From Epiperipatus broadwayi (lineage: Eukaryota > Onychophora > Udeonychophora > Euonychophora > Peripatidae): 64,000 nt of DNA. The translations under genes were made by a program, and so were the position numbers. The stretch lies in the NCBI GenBank assembly GCA_028023455.1, contig JAQFVV010012509.1, positions 3,156,590 to 3,220,589 of the forward strand. Reading direction: 5' to 3'. Shown here one piece after another: positions 28,880 through 41,625 of the stretch (within the stretch, counting starts at the first letter, position 1; every line of letters begins with the position of its first letter). The notes under the pieces are model-generated. The model was not told the origin of the DNA and searched no databases. It was given only the letters and a program-made list of their open reading frames with translations.

Positions 28880-29650
28880 GTCCAAAAAATATGACATTAA
28901 AATGTGTAAAATTTCATCTGCCCTCTGCTTTTTATTTCTGAAAGTAATTATTCTGCTTACTAATGAAAACTGTACTTGCAAATTATGTTTTTATTACATA
29001 TAATAAATGTTTATTTTAAGTTTTAATTTAATGAAGTTGTTAAATTGAAGCATACTACCAAACAATATATATATTCCTTGTACCCATATCGCTTAAAACA
29101 TTGTAATTTTGAAATATATTTGACATTTAAAAATGTGTGAAATTTAAACTGCCCACTATCCTATTTTTTTAAATAATTACTCTAACCTGCCCAACTGCAT
29201 GTCAATCTGCTTACTAATGAAAACTGCAATTGTAAATTATGTTATTATTAATGAAATAAATGTTTATTTTAAATTTTAATTAAGAGTTGTAATCAAATCC
29301 TTAAATTAAAACAAACAAAATACATATATTCCTTATATTCATATTGCTTAAAACATAATTTTTTGATATATATGACAACAAAATGTGTAAAATTTCATTC
29401 ACTTACTGTTCTTCATTTTTTTAAAGTAATTAATTTTTTGTCCAACCATGTTCAGTTGCTTATTAAGAAAAACTGCACTTATAAATTATGTTTTTAATTA
29501 AATATAATAAATGTTTATTTTAAATTTTAATCAAATCATTAAATTGAAGCAAACTACCAAATGAAATATAAACATATTTCTTGTATATGTATTGCTTAAA
29601 ACTGCTTTTTATTTCTGTAAGTAATTATTCTAAGTAAACTAACATTTTAT
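28880..29650. repeat. Satellite-like array, about three units of 250 bp
   Basis: Anchors recur at a constant spacing: AATAAATGTTTATTTTA near 29002, 29255 and 29506; GCTTAAAAC near 29091, 29345 and 29593; AAATGTGTRAAATTT near 28900, 29130 and 29370. The units are diverged by substitutions and small indels. No coding capacity. Confidence 0.8.
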
Positions 29651-29659
29651 TAAATTGGG

Positions 29660-30718
29660 GAAAAAATTGGTACTTTCTAGCGATCATTATTTAAAACAAA
29701 TAAAAGTTGTAAGAATAATTATTAACACTATATGTGAAATTATTGAATATTTTTTATATTTTCCTCACCCCCTGTTCCATCAAACTAGTGGACATACTGA
29801 AAAAATGTGTTCCAAATGGATTAGGGCAGTATAACTTAGTTAAATATCAATTTTCAAGCAATTCTATTGAATTTACATATATTAAACCTCAATTTTAAAA
29901 TTTTATTCTAACTTGAAAATGATCAAAAGTTAACAAATGGATTTTCCAAAATCAATAAAAATAATGAGTCATGGCTGAAGGAAATTGATTTAAAAAAAAA
30001 AATAATGCTGTTAATATTTGACATAATGCAAAGAAATTATGTATTATACTATAAGAACTATATACACCCGTGATGTGGATGAGTTTTAATCATGCGCTCT
30101 ACACAATCATGTTTAATTAATTGGCCATCTTCTGTCATTTAAAAATGTCATTGTTGGCAAATATTGATAAAATATTAATTTAATCCTAAAATTAATAAAG
30201 GTTTTCCAGCTGTGCATTAAGTTCATGTATTTTTTGGCTGGAAGACCATACAATGTGTATTTAAATATATTTCACACTTTCTATTCCATCACACATTACT
30301 GAAACATATGATCAAAGACATGTAAAAAATAAATGATCCCCAAGATAAGCATATTTCATGAAGAACCAGCACTCATCAGTTGGCCCAGATCATATATCTC
30401 AAAAGATTCCAACATTTTGATTTTCTTAATAGTACAGTTTGTAATTCTAAACTAAATACAATTATGACAATTATATTTTACAAATGCATTTCAAAGCAAT
30501 ACAAAACTTTCCAACACAATAAAATTAATGATTTTTTTTAGCCATGTGTATATGTATACATACTCATTTAAAGAATTTTAAGATTACTTTAACTGCAACC
30601 AGAAATTAAATATTCTAATATAACTGTTATGTATATAATGATTTCAAACATTTTAACTTTCAATGTATGTTAATATATATATAAAACAAAATAAATGTCC
30701 GCTAATATCAATAATACA
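29660..30718. other. AT-rich non-coding DNA, nothing recognised
   Basis: No supportable feature between the satellite-like array and the Penelope-like pair. Confidence 0.45.
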
Positions 30719-30875
30719 ATAACGAAACTTAAATATATTCCAAACAACGGTAAACAATTTATAATACAATATAAATAAAAACTCATAAAGAAATATTTTC
30801 GATTATATTCATAATCATTTTCAACTCAACTTTCAAAATGGAATCATCTATTACCAACCGGAAACACTTGTCGAT

Positions 30876-32220
30876 TTAAATATCCCACAATTCATTAATC
30901 CTAACATTTGCTGACTGTCTGTTTATTATCGTATTTTTATACCTACTAATAAAAACTGCCTCTTTAATTTTTCTTTTTTCATTATCTCTCTCTTGGCCTA
31001 AAATTTTTATTTTATTTATATCAAAATTAAACTTAAAATTACAATTTCTATCATGATCATAAAAAACAGATTCAGTATATAACTTGACTTCATTACTATT
31101 ATCATTACATATCTGTACATTTTTCAAAACTCTTTTATATAACAATTTATGTTCTTTAATTCTTTTCTCCATATTACATCTAGATTCCCCTACATATGAT
31201 AAGTTACACCCACAAAAAATTCTATAAATTATATTACTCACGTTATTTTTTTCTAACTTATCTTTTGAATTATTAACCATTCTATTTAAATTACCTGATC
31301 CATAAAATGAAACATTATATATACCATTATAAACTTTTTTCATAAATTTTACTTGATTATTATTATAAAAAGGCAAAGAAATCCACTTCTTACTCTTAAT
31401 TTCTTCATCACTAGTATTTCTATTAATTTTCTTACTAAATTGACAAACCACTTGATAAATTTCTTTTATATTATAACCTACTCTTAATAATTCACTTACA
31501 TAATTTTCAATATTTTTCTTTTTATCACATGCATATTTACACAAAATATTATTTCTATAAAAAAAAAGACCTAAATCCAGCCATTTTATAATTATGTGGC
31601 ACTTTAGATAAATAGGGAATATACCCTCTAGTTTCAATAGGTTTAATAAACAATTTATAGTCAATCATATTATTGTTCCTTGAAATTATCAAATCTAAAT
31701 ATTTAATACTGTTATTATATTCTTTCTCCATAGTCCAGATAAGACCTTTTAATTTATTATATTCATCAAAAATTTTATCAATCATTTCTGAAGAAGCACA
31801 TATAAAAACATCATCCACATATCTCGTATATATCTTAATATTTCCCATAAATATAAATTTGTTTAAAATCTTCTCTTCATAATATGATAAAACAAAACTG
31901 CATAACTGTGCCACCATTGGTAATCCCATTGGCCAGCCTTTACTCATCTTATAAAATTTACTATTAAAGGATGCAACAATATTTTGTTCAATAAAATTTA
32001 AAGCCTTCATCAGAAAACATATTAATTGATTATCCACTTTCTTTTCCAATAAAGCTTGATGAATTATCTTAATTGAATCAAGTCTATCAATAGATCCATA
32101 CATCTCAGAAACATCCAATGACACTAAAACATCATCACAGTCCAAACTTAAATCTTTAATTTTTTCAACAAAATCAAATGATGACATTACAGAATATTTT
32201 CCAAATCCAAGTTTTATCAT
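30876..32220 (-). pseudogene. Penelope-like reverse transcriptase plus GIY-YIG nuclease, minus copy
   Basis: The frame from 32220 reads DFVEKIKDLSLDCDDVLVSL with the motif-A word SLDVSEMYGSI, motif B GWPMGLPMVAQLCSFVLS, and motif C YTRYVDDVFICAS. It then runs through the thumb-like MAGFRSFF. After a one-base frameshift in a nine-A run near 31561 it continues to the C-terminal GIY-YIG domain (NIIYRIFCGCNLSYVGESRC with KRIKEH), ending LWDI at 30876. This domain order is that of Penelope-like retroelements. The N-terminal part before motif A is missing, and the copy ends at the pair junction. The frameshift and truncation make it inactive. Confidence 0.9.
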
Positions 32221-33227
32221 ATTATGAAGAGAAGATTTTAAACAAATTTATATTTATGGGAAATATTAAGATATATACGAGATATGTGGATGATGTTTTT
32301 ATATGTGCTTCTTCAGAAATGATTGATAAAATTTTTGATGAATATAATAAATTAAAAGGTCTTATCTGGACTATGGAGAAAGAATATAATAACAGTATTA
32401 AATATTTAGATTTGATAATTTCAAGGAACAATAATATGATTGACTATAAATTGTTTATTAAACCTATTGAAACTAGAGGGTATATTCCCTATTTATCTAA
32501 AGTGCCACATAATTATAAAATGGCTGGATTTAGGTCTTTTTTTTATAGAAATAATATTTTGTGTAAATATGCATGTGATAAAAAGAAAAATATTGAAAAT
32601 TATGTAAGTGAATTATTAAGAGTAGGTTATAATATAAAAGAAATTTATCAAGTGGTTTGTCAATTTAGTAACAAAATTAATAGAAATACTGGTGATGAAG
32701 AAATTAAGAGTAAGAAGTGGATTTCTTTGCCTTTTTATAATAATAATCAAGTAAAATTTATGAAAAAAGTTTATAATGGTATATATAATGTTTCATTTTA
32801 TGGATCAGGTAATTTAAATAGAATGGTTAATAATTCAAAAGATAAGTTACAAAAAAATAACGTGAGTAATATAATTTATAGAATTTTTTGTGGGTGTAAC
32901 TTATCATATATAGGGGAATCTAGATGTAATATGGAGAAAAGAATTAAAGAATATAAATTGTTATATAAAAGAGTTTTGAAAAATGTACAGATATGTAATG
33001 ATAATAGTAATGAAGTCAAGTTATATACTGAATCTATTTTTTATGATCATGATAGAAATTGTAATTTTAAGTTTAATTTTGATATAAATAAAATAAAAAT
33101 TTTAGGCCAAGAGAGAGATAATGAAAAAAGAAAAATTAAAGGGGCAGTTTTTATTAGTAGGTATAAAAATACGATAATAAACAGACAGTCAGCAAATGTT
33201 AAGATTAATGAATTGTGGGATATTTAA
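32211..33227 (+). pseudogene. Penelope-like element, plus copy, motif C to GIY-YIG
   Basis: Homology starts at VLSYYEEK (32211), giving YTRYVDDVFICAS, the MAGFRSFFYRNN stretch and the GIY-YIG domain (IFCGCNLSYIGESRC, KRIKEY), to LWDI at 33225. The frame is open throughout, with eight T where the minus copy has nine. It has lost reverse transcriptase motifs A and B, so it cannot encode an active polymerase. About seven residues were seen to differ from the minus copy. Codons before 32211 in the open frame (from 32178) come from the opposite copy and are not part of the element's protein. Confidence 0.9.
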
Positions 33228-33419
33228 ATCGACAAGTGTTTCCGGTTTTAATAGATGATTCCATTTTGAAAGTTGAGTTGAAAATGATTATGAATATAAT
33301 CGAAAATATTTCTTTATGAGTTTTTATTGAATTTTTATTTATATTGTATTATAAATTGTTTACCGTTGTTTGGAATATATTTAAGTTTCGTTATATATAT
33401 ATACACACATTTATAAGTA

Positions 33420-33632
33420 AACCAAACTATTATTATCGATGAGTAAAAGAAGAATTTAACCAATTGTAAGATGAAATACATACAGACCATCTTTAGAAAG
33501 GTCTTGATTAAAACAATTTGAGATATTCAAACCATTATTATCAATGAGTAAGAGAAGAATTTAACCAATTGTAAGATGAAATACATACACCCTATCTTTA
33601 GAAAGTCTTGATTAAAACAATGTGAGGTAATC
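33420..33632. repeat. Two-copy 105-bp tandem repeat
   Basis: Two units share the words GAAGAATTTAACCAATTGTAAG, ATGAAATACATACA and CTTGATTAAAACAAT at a 105-bp spacing. They start just outside the right end of the Penelope-like pair. Confidence 0.85.
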
Positions 33633-33639
33633 AAACTAG

Positions 33640-36060
33640 ATCATTTCCAAGCACAATTATATTAAGAAAAAGCCTATCAAGAATATTTCAGCGAGAATGG
33701 GCTTCTTGTAGACATATATGTTTACATTATGCAAGATAAATTCATGTAAATAATATATTCGAGCATCAGAGTATATGCATCTTAATGATATAAGTTCACT
33801 AAAGTTTATAATATGGTTCTCAATAAATAGTGCTTTGGTTAGTTATTTTCAATATTTACACAACTAGACAAAGTAGACGTTTGTGTACTGAAAAAAGGCA
33901 TGACTAAGTCAAATTTTTTGAGTTCATGCTACCAATTGTCATTGTGTAATTTATGAAAATATATTTTTTTAATAAAAAAAAAAGGTATTATAATATATCA
34001 ATATACATGCTAACAATAAGAAACTGCCAGCATATAATATGTTAGATTAAAACTGCTTATTTTAAACTATGAATTTAATATGCAAATAGAGATTTTATTA
34101 TCTGCTAACTGGCAGCTTCCCTATATCATCTTAGATGTTTCTCCATTCCATCTTTTACTCCACTTTATTAAAAAAAAAAACCATTTCCATGTTTAAACAA
34201 ATTAACTTTTTTTTTGTTCACCATTTCATTATCCTTAATAGCAATAATAAGCCCTAGAAAAATATGCCCAGTGCAATTTCTCTTTATTATGTGCATGATA
34301 AATATCTTTTCACCCACTTTGTTCAAAACATCTATATTTTTGTTTTAATGTTTCACCTTTCTTTATAATATTTTTCTCTGAATAAAAACTTATTTAATAA
34401 TTGTCATAGGTTAACCCCCCTCCCCCTGAAACAAAATATTGATCTGCTCTATAATTTTCTGCCCAATTGTTAAATTTTAATCTATCAGCCTATATCTTCA
34501 TAACTTTTATGTCAATTATTATTCCCAACTTTTTTTTTTTAAATATTAATTCCGATCCTTAACAAAAACTACTTCAGTTGGTTTGTGGATATAGCTAAGA
34601 TTATACATATAATTTGTTCAAAACTTCTAAAAAAATAATTTATTTTTGTACCACAAATTTTTTTTTTTTTTTCCATATACATCTTAATGCTTGCTCTTTA
34701 AGCAAAGATTCACAATAGCAAACATCATCAATTTGTACCCACTATTTTGATTTACAATTGATTATTCACTATAATGATAATAAAAAAAAAAATTTAATGG
34801 CCAATTGTCATAGAATATTAATGCTATGTCATCCAAAAGCAAAATGGCAACTTTCATATTGAAATTGCACAGTACAGAGTTTATTTATAATATACAATAC
34901 AGTACATAATATGATTAATGATTGTACAGTATTTTATTTTCATCTTGCATCTTTGCAAGACAATCAGTTCAATAATGATATATTCAAAATAAAGATTTTC
35001 ATTATTAATGATTAAAAAGCTTCCAAACGAGTGTTTCATTCAGTATAATAATCTAAATCGTATTTTAATGATATAATATTGTATTAAATTTTTAAATGTG
35101 TACATTAGTTTAGTAACTATACACTGTATTTACTCCCTTTTATGAATTAAAATTCTTACCAACAGTATTTTGTTTATGGACAAAACAACATTCATCGTAT
35201 TGTAATTGTTATTATGAAAAAAAAAAAGATGATTTCATAATAATGAACTTTGTATGATCAAAAATTACTAAATCTAAATTAAAAATATCAATTATTAGCT
35301 CAATTTTAAAACATAACATTACCGCACATTTATAAAAATGAATAAAAAATTTAAAAAAATGAAAATTTTATTCAGCATAAAACTGTTAAAAAATATATCC
35401 AAAATTAAAACTGAAAAAGATTCATATCTTTAATATTTAGTTAATTAGTTTGTTGATACATAATCAAAATGTTTTTAAATCATTTCAAAGAACCCGTGTC
35501 TACCAAACTTAATAAAATGTGACATCCTGTGACAAAAAATTTTTTCTTGTACGTGTGTGCATAAACCAATCAACCTTTTTTTTTCTTCACATATCTCATG
35601 AAATTGTCAGTACCAAATCAATCATTTTGTGGGGATCTTAATATTGTATTTGCATTTAAGTATAATGACTGCAGAAAAGAATTTGCTGTTAATTGGATGA
35701 AGATTCTTTGATATCTCTTTGAACCGCTATAGGAATGGAGCAAAACAAATTTCTAATATAAATTCCATGTATTCTTGTTATTGCACTTATTATTATACTA
35801 TGTGATTAATTATATGCTAAGCAAACATGAATAGACAAGCTGCTTACCAATCCAACATCAGCTAGCATGATGAACGTATTGATTTTTTCTTGAAGACATA
35901 ATGGATGTGGATAATCTTTTTTAAATATTTATAATCATGACATAAAATTAAATTATAGCTCTTATTCCCAGAGAGTTTTTTAAATAGATATATTTATCAG
36001 TTCTTACATGAACTGAGTCTTAGACATTTAACAGATAAACAGTACAGAGATGTCAGACCA
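33640..36060. other. AT-rich non-coding DNA, nothing recognised
   Basis: No convincing frame, repeat border or RNA gene was seen. Several homopolymer runs are present. Confidence 0.45.
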
Positions 36061-36079
36061 TTCATCAAAGTATAAAGAA

Positions 36080-36370
36080 ATGCATGCTAGAAATATCAAG
36101 AAGAGATCAAAAATGAAGTACAGAAGTGAAAAAACAATATCACTGACATCATTAAAAGAATTAAGACTGATGCAGAAGTGAAATGGACAAATTGTTATAT
36201 GTTCTTAAATTGAATCCTAAGAGGACCTTGAAAGATATCAAATGAGAGAATGTTTGGATGAAATAAAGCAGTTTGTTGGTGTGATGTGAAGAAAAAAAGT
36301 TATGGATCAGAGAAACTAGATTAAACTTGCCTAGATACCACCATGCAAAGGGTTGAAAATGATGGAGGTA
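36080..36370 (+). pseudogene. RTE-like LINE, 3' tail fragment
   Basis: Plus-strand frames read TDIIKRIKTDAEVKWTN, then NPKRTLKDIK, then LDEIKQFVGVM and RKKVMDQRN. These follow the C-terminal pattern of RTE LINEs (RWTxxVLxWxPR, DEIKKxxG, WxxxAxDRxxW). A frameshift and stops separate the blocks. It is the opposite orientation to the LINE at 5.2-10 kb and has no reverse transcriptase. Confidence 0.6.
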
Positions 36371-36429
36371 CAATATCCTTAAAAATTTGTCAACTTCTAC
36401 ACATCTAGATAAAATTAGCAAAGTATCTC

Positions 36430-38366
36430 TACATTTTTATGACCATCAGAAAATATTTTAGCATAAGTTAGGATTAAGTAGCACTTTTTATTTAATTTAA
36501 AATTTATATATATTGAAAAATGTATATACAGTACACAAATTTAATCTAATAGTTCATGTGTGAAGATTAATTTCCTTCCACAGGATTACAATTATATACA
36601 TTGCTAAATTATTTATTTACATAAACAGTATAATAAATAGTATTCATATATTAATAAAAAAACTATCTTAAAACAAATACTTGTAAATTAATAAATAGAT
36701 GTTCTTTCCTAATGAAAATGGGAGGGGGTAATATTTTTAATTACAGTGACATAAATTAAGACAGGACATCACATCTATCAGGTCATTAATCTAACAAGGT
36801 ATCCTAAATTGGACAATAAATGGATATATATCTCAAATCTAAAGGAATAATCAAAAATGGAAATTAATAAAACCCTAATCAACCAACAAATGGCAAATCT
36901 GATATTACCTGTTTATTTCTCCTTGGGGGATTGTTTCCCATCTACATTAAAGTCAAGACCCCTCCTCCCCCACATTTTTTTATGGACTTAATATACATAA
37001 AGTACAACAATGTAACTCAAAGCCAAATAATTTATTAAGCTTATCACAGGCATAAACTATGAAAGAATTATTACATTTAAATTTACTTACTAGAAATTAA
37101 ATATAAATTACATTAACTAAACCAAACATTTTGTTTGAGCCAACACTCAATGTTTAACAGAAACTATTCCTAAATTATGACAAATCAAATCTGCCATGAG
37201 AAATTTATATGTAGTTCTTGAATTTTTTTTTTTTTTTTACAAATCAAGAGTAAAGAGTTTTTTTAAAAACAATCTTTTTAATGCAAATTGTATTTTCCAT
37301 CTTAAGAAAAATAATTAAATGTACTGTTTTGAAATATCAATAATAAACGAGAATGTCATTTTTTGAACTGTGTGATTACATCATTTTATAAGATTATGGA
37401 ATATTTCCAATTTAGTTCCAAATATAAGAAATCAAAAAGACAAAATCATTATTCTCATTGATTAAAAAATGTATAAAATGGTCATGTGATGATAAGCAGT
37501 AGAAAAGCTCCTTAAGAACCTTTAACCTTCAAGCCAATGACTACAATTGCACAAAGCAAAAATAGCTACTTTAATGACATCATCTTCAGAGAAACTAACT
37601 ATGTGACTATGAATTTATTTTCATTTAAATTACTTCTAATAAATAATTTTAAAAAATCATTTGATTTTATTCAAAATTTGGCTACTGAAAATTCATAAAG
37701 CATATATCATAACCCATGATGTGGTCTCCATTCAAAAAGTTTAGACCCCTGATTTGCAAGAACACACTTCATTTAAAACAACAATAAATTTAACACTATG
37801 ATATGAAATTATTTTTAAATGAATGATAATAACTTTCCTATAACTTTTTGACAACATAAGTAATTTCTGTAAAAACTTTTTTATATATATAAATAACAGC
37901 ATACCATTTTAAACTTTAAAAAAATGAAGATAATAAAATGATAATCTTAAAATATTACATACAAAACTTTACAACTTAAATATAAATCTTTCTCACTTGT
38001 TTTTTTTTTTTACTATTATAAAACTACAGAATTATAATATAATTTTTGCTATAACAATTAAATTAAATACAGAAGTGTAAAATTCTTATTGTGATAAAAG
38101 ATACTATTTTAGTAAATGCTCTAAGACACTTGTTGACACTAGGGGAAGGCAATGAACCACTGCTCACATACCCAAGTGATAAACTATTTTAGATATTTCA
38201 TCAAAATTCTAAATGTTTATATTGTGCTATTACATTTTGCTTTCTTATGTTAGTTTAATCGTGAGTATTCTGTTGCCATATTTCTGATAAGCATTTGTAT
38301 TAACTTTTAATAAAATTTGAAAATTATTTTTCTTACTAGACAAAACATCTAAAATATTTTTCAATG
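36430..38366. other. AT-rich non-coding DNA, nothing recognised
   Basis: No supportable feature. The sequence is dominated by A/T runs. Confidence 0.45.
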
Positions 38367-38380
38367 AAATATCAGAATTG

Positions 38381-38802
38381 TCAAAATAAGTCATAGATCA
38401 CATGACCATATTCTCTTAAGCTCGTAAGTTATAAACAATGAGGATTGCCAATTCCTCAACAAGCTTTGTGATAAATGCTTAGCCAGAGCCAGCATTTTAA
38501 AATATCTGTCAGGAACCCCTCCCCCCCAAACCCCTGACCATGGTTTCGTGCTTTGGCACTCCTCAGAGAGGTGCCAGGGTAGGTTTGGTATTTTTAGTTC
38601 TAGTGTCTGAACCTACCCTGGCACTTCTGAGGAGTGCCAAAGCACGAAACCATGGTCGGGGGGAGGTTCCTGACAGATATTTTAAATGCTGGCTCTGGCT
38701 AAGCATTTATCACAAAGCTTGTTGAGGAACTGGCAATCCTCATTGTTTATAACTTACAAGCTTAAGAGAATAAGGTCATGTGATCTATGACTCTTATTTT
38801 GA
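38381..38802. mobile_element. Fold-back element, near-perfect 420-bp palindrome
   Basis: The left arm from TCAAAATAAGTCATAG through CACATGACC, CAATGAGGATTGCC, GCCAGAGCCAGC and CATGGTTTCGTGCTTTGGCACTCC is repeated in reverse to about 38802. The centre is a second, smaller hairpin (GTGCCAGGGTAGGTT against AACCTACCCTGGCAC). The interior is GC-richer than the flanks. The open frame across the right arm at 38540-38725 is a by-product of the palindrome. It has the same family core as 18143-18312. Confidence 0.88.
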
Positions 38803-38995
38803 CTATTTATAGTCTCTGCCTTAAGTCTTATGCGATGTTATATTGCTAAGACTACTAATATATGGTATGGCTGAAGATTTACCAGTCCCATATAGCTACT
38901 TGAATTGGATAGCTGGGTTTGAAGACATGTAGGTGTCTGAAAATTTGATTTTCCACTCAATAGATAACTTTTAAATAAGTGCTTGGCTTTGGGTT

Positions 38996-39169
38996 GGTAT
39001 TTTTAGATCTAGTGTCTGAACCAACCCTGGAACCTCTCTGAGGAGTGCCAAAGCACGAAACCATGGTCAGGGGTTTGGGGGAGGGTTCCTGACAGAGATA
39101 TTTTAAATGCTGGCTCTGGCTAAGCATTTATCACAAAGCTGGTTGAGGAATTGGCAATCCTCATTGTTT
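38996..39169. mobile_element. Extra half copy of the fold-back element
   Basis: From GGGTTGGTATTTTTAG through AGGAGTGCCAAAGCACG, GGTTCCTGACAG and GCTGGCTCTGGC to CAATCCTCATTG, this repeats the centre and right arm of the palindrome just upstream, in the same orientation. The left arm and outer end are absent. Confidence 0.85.
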
Positions 39170-39184
39170 AAATATCAGAATTGT

Positions 39185-40528
39185 TTTAATTTTTTTTATC
39201 TATTAATTCATGTCTTTTAATGAAAATATCCATAAAAAGATGGTTTTTTAAAAAAATATTCAGCCACTTTTCTGTGGATGTTTCCATTAACAGTTAAGTT
39301 AGTTCAGAAAAGGAAATTATTTATAGTCAAATTATTTGTTAATTTTAAATATCAGGAGAGGGGTGGGTTAATTTTCAATAAAATTTGAAATTTATTTTTT
39401 ATTGGACAAAATATTCAGAACAATGTCACAGGCATTTTCGATCAAATATCTAAAATTATTCATTGCTTGCATGTGTTAGCAGTGTTTTAGAGTACTTATA
39501 TTGAGATAAATATCAAATTCATTATAATCAGTATGCAATTCAATATGGAAATAAATTTAAAGAATCATAGATTAAATTTCACCTTATTAAATTTAAAAAA
39601 AAATCTGGTAGAGTTTACAACATTTACAAATTGAAAATCACACTCTCAAATATACACATATCCTGAAACCAAAACAATAGACTTAACAGGAAATAAATAT
39701 TTTATAACTTTTATTTTGAATGGCAGACATTCTCCACAAGATCATTATCTGGCAATTGATAAGACATTGAGTAAAGCTTCTCAAATATCACAATCTGAAA
39801 TATAGCTGATATTTTTATGAGATTCATTTTATAAAGATCACAATATTATAATGAATACACATTTTCAAATAAGTCAAATGAGAATTCTTAAAGCTAGATT
39901 CCAACATTAACAAATCAATGAAATTATTTTATGATATATTTTGCAATTAGTGCATAAAAATGGCTTGTTATCAAATAAAAAGTGAATTCTGAATCACCTT
40001 TATTTTTAAACAAGGAAATACATTAAAAGAACAAAACAAGTAAAGATCAAAGGGCTGCTACATAATCTAAACATAAATTAAACTGTGAAAATACAATTAA
40101 ACATTAACACTATCAAATTGACAATTATTAATCTGAAAGTGAACCAAGTACAGTAGTCATAATAAAAAAAAAAGTAAATATAGAAATATAAAACTTATAT
40201 ATAGTAAAAGTGAAAAAAAAAAAAAGATTTCTTGTGTAATATTGTATGGTAAACTAATATAAATTACCAGCTCTTTTCATCAAAAAAATAATTAAAACAA
40301 AATGAAGAAAACATTTAATTAGTTAATTATATATGAAGTTTTGCCAGCAATGTAAAGAAAAATCTTAAGTTTATAAATAAAAAGTAAGCAAATGAATAAA
40401 TAAAAAAATCTGTGTATATATACAAAATTTGAAATGATTTAATTCAGCAAAAAAGAGAAAGAATTACAACAAACTATGTTGAACCATTTTTAATCAGCAA
40501 CATATTTAAGTAAATATTAAGAACAATG
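39185..40528. other. AT-rich non-coding DNA, nothing recognised
   Basis: No supportable feature. Confidence 0.45.
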
Positions 40529-40536
40529 GTTTAAAT

Positions 40537-40719
40537 CAAGTATGGGCAATTTTCAGCCCTTTCTGTATGGCCCACTTAATACATGAATAAATATATATCA
40601 GCATAACTCATTATATAAAATGTGAATTGGATGACTTTTTTTGTTTAATGGAGTGACCTAAACTTCTAAGGAGCATTATTTCATGAGGCTCTTTGCTTGA
40701 AAAAAAGTCACTCTGCCTG
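40537..40719. mobile_element. Short hAT-like non-autonomous element
   Basis: The left end CAAGTATGGGCAATTTTCAG and the following TATGGCCCAC look like the ends of hAT elements that start CAGGTATGGGCAAA and contain GGCCC words. The right end CTGCCTG is a decayed inverted copy. Near-identical 8-bp flanks GTTTAAAT (40529-40536) and ATTTAAAT (40720-40727) fit a hAT target duplication with one change. Confidence 0.55.
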
Positions 40720-40727
40720 ATTTAAAT

Positions 40728-41370
40728 ACTTCATTGATGATTCTAAGCAACAATAATCATTCCATTAAGAGTGTTCTTAATATTTAATGGGTTTTGAAAA
40801 AAGTTATTTAACACATCAATACTAATTAATATCTCAACTAAAGAGTATTCAAGACAGTAAATATATATTATCAAAAGTTAGCAAACATCTATAAAAATTA
40901 TACTCCTATTAAACACCATTAAATATAGAAAATCCTTTTCTATACCTGGAAAATAAGGCAATCCTTGCAAATTACAAGAATCATTATTGCAAATAATAAA
41001 TTTCAGTTTATATATTAATGCAAATGATAAATACATTTTAATATTTATGTCTTAAACATTAAATTTTATGTTTGATATACAACTTAAATGGATTTTTTTA
41101 AAGACTAATTTTTATGACATGCATGATCATAAATAACTTATATTGTTAAATTTACAAAATCACTTTGCTAAAGGCCTTTTCCCAAAGATATCATTGTAAA
41201 TAGTTTGAGATAATTAAAGGGCAAAAAAATTGAAAAAGGCTATACATAAATCAATACAATATCTCTTATTTGGAGTATTATTTTTATATCATGCACTGAA
41301 AATATACTCGCCATTTAAAACATGCAATAAGTTATACATCATTTACATAAATGAATTATATATATATATT
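40728..41370. other. AT-rich non-coding DNA, nothing recognised
   Basis: No supportable feature. Confidence 0.45.
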
Positions 41371-41372
41371 TA

Positions 41373-41625
41373 AGGCTATAACCGTAATACTATGCGCCTT
41401 GAGCATTCAATTTGCCACTAGAGGGACCTCTGCAAATCACACAAGATGCGGCCACTCTTATCTTCAGCCTACTTTCTAATTATATAGGCAAATCTAAAGC
41501 ATTTTCATTTGAGAGTGTGAAGCTGTTAAACTCTTCACTAATTAAGTCCATAATTTCTATTAAACAGTAATGTTCGCAAAATTTTTCAAAATACAAGTTA
41601 ATGTTGAGATCGTGCAGTTAGAATT
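41373..41625. mobile_element. Half copy of the second fold-back family
   Basis: TATAACCGTAATACTATG, CTAGAGGGACCTCTGC, CTACTTTCTAATTATATAGG and TTCACTAATTAAGTCC match the arms at 23964-24404. The second arm is missing here, so no hairpin forms. Confidence 0.8.

Larger units (their letters stand above)
30719..33394. mobile_element. Penelope-like element, head-to-head inverted pair (family A)
   Basis: The two arms, 30719-31889 (minus) and 32211-33394 (plus), are inverted copies of the 3' part of one PLE. They show only scattered differences, one 11-bp insertion at about 33328-33338 in the plus arm, and one homopolymer difference. The unpaired centre, 31890-32210, is extra 5' coding sequence of the minus copy. 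At the junction GTTTTATCAT is shared by both copies. Both 3' ends carry a TTGAAAATGATTAT..ATAATCGAAAA motif, like the PLE pseudo-LTR core. Flanking duplications were not identified. Confidence 0.9.
38367..39184. repeat. 15-bp direct repeats bounding a fold-back composite
   Basis: AAATATCAGAATTGT occurs at 38367-38381 and at 39170-39184, precisely outside the palindrome plus its extra arm. It looks like a target-site duplication for the whole 788-bp composite, though chance or a secondary rearrangement is possible. Confidence 0.7.

Noticed and set aside
31673-31882. 69-codon frames antisense to the Penelope coding regions (also 32222-32431)
   Set aside because: Identical antisense shadows of the two inverted reverse transcriptase copies.
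37730-37760. hAT-like end (TTTAGACCCCTG)
   Set aside because: No matching opposite end or 8-bp flanking duplication was found nearby.
38540-38725. 61-codon open frame on the plus strand
   Set aside because: It spans the fold-back palindrome's centre and right arm; the openness follows from that sequence and no protein motif is seen.
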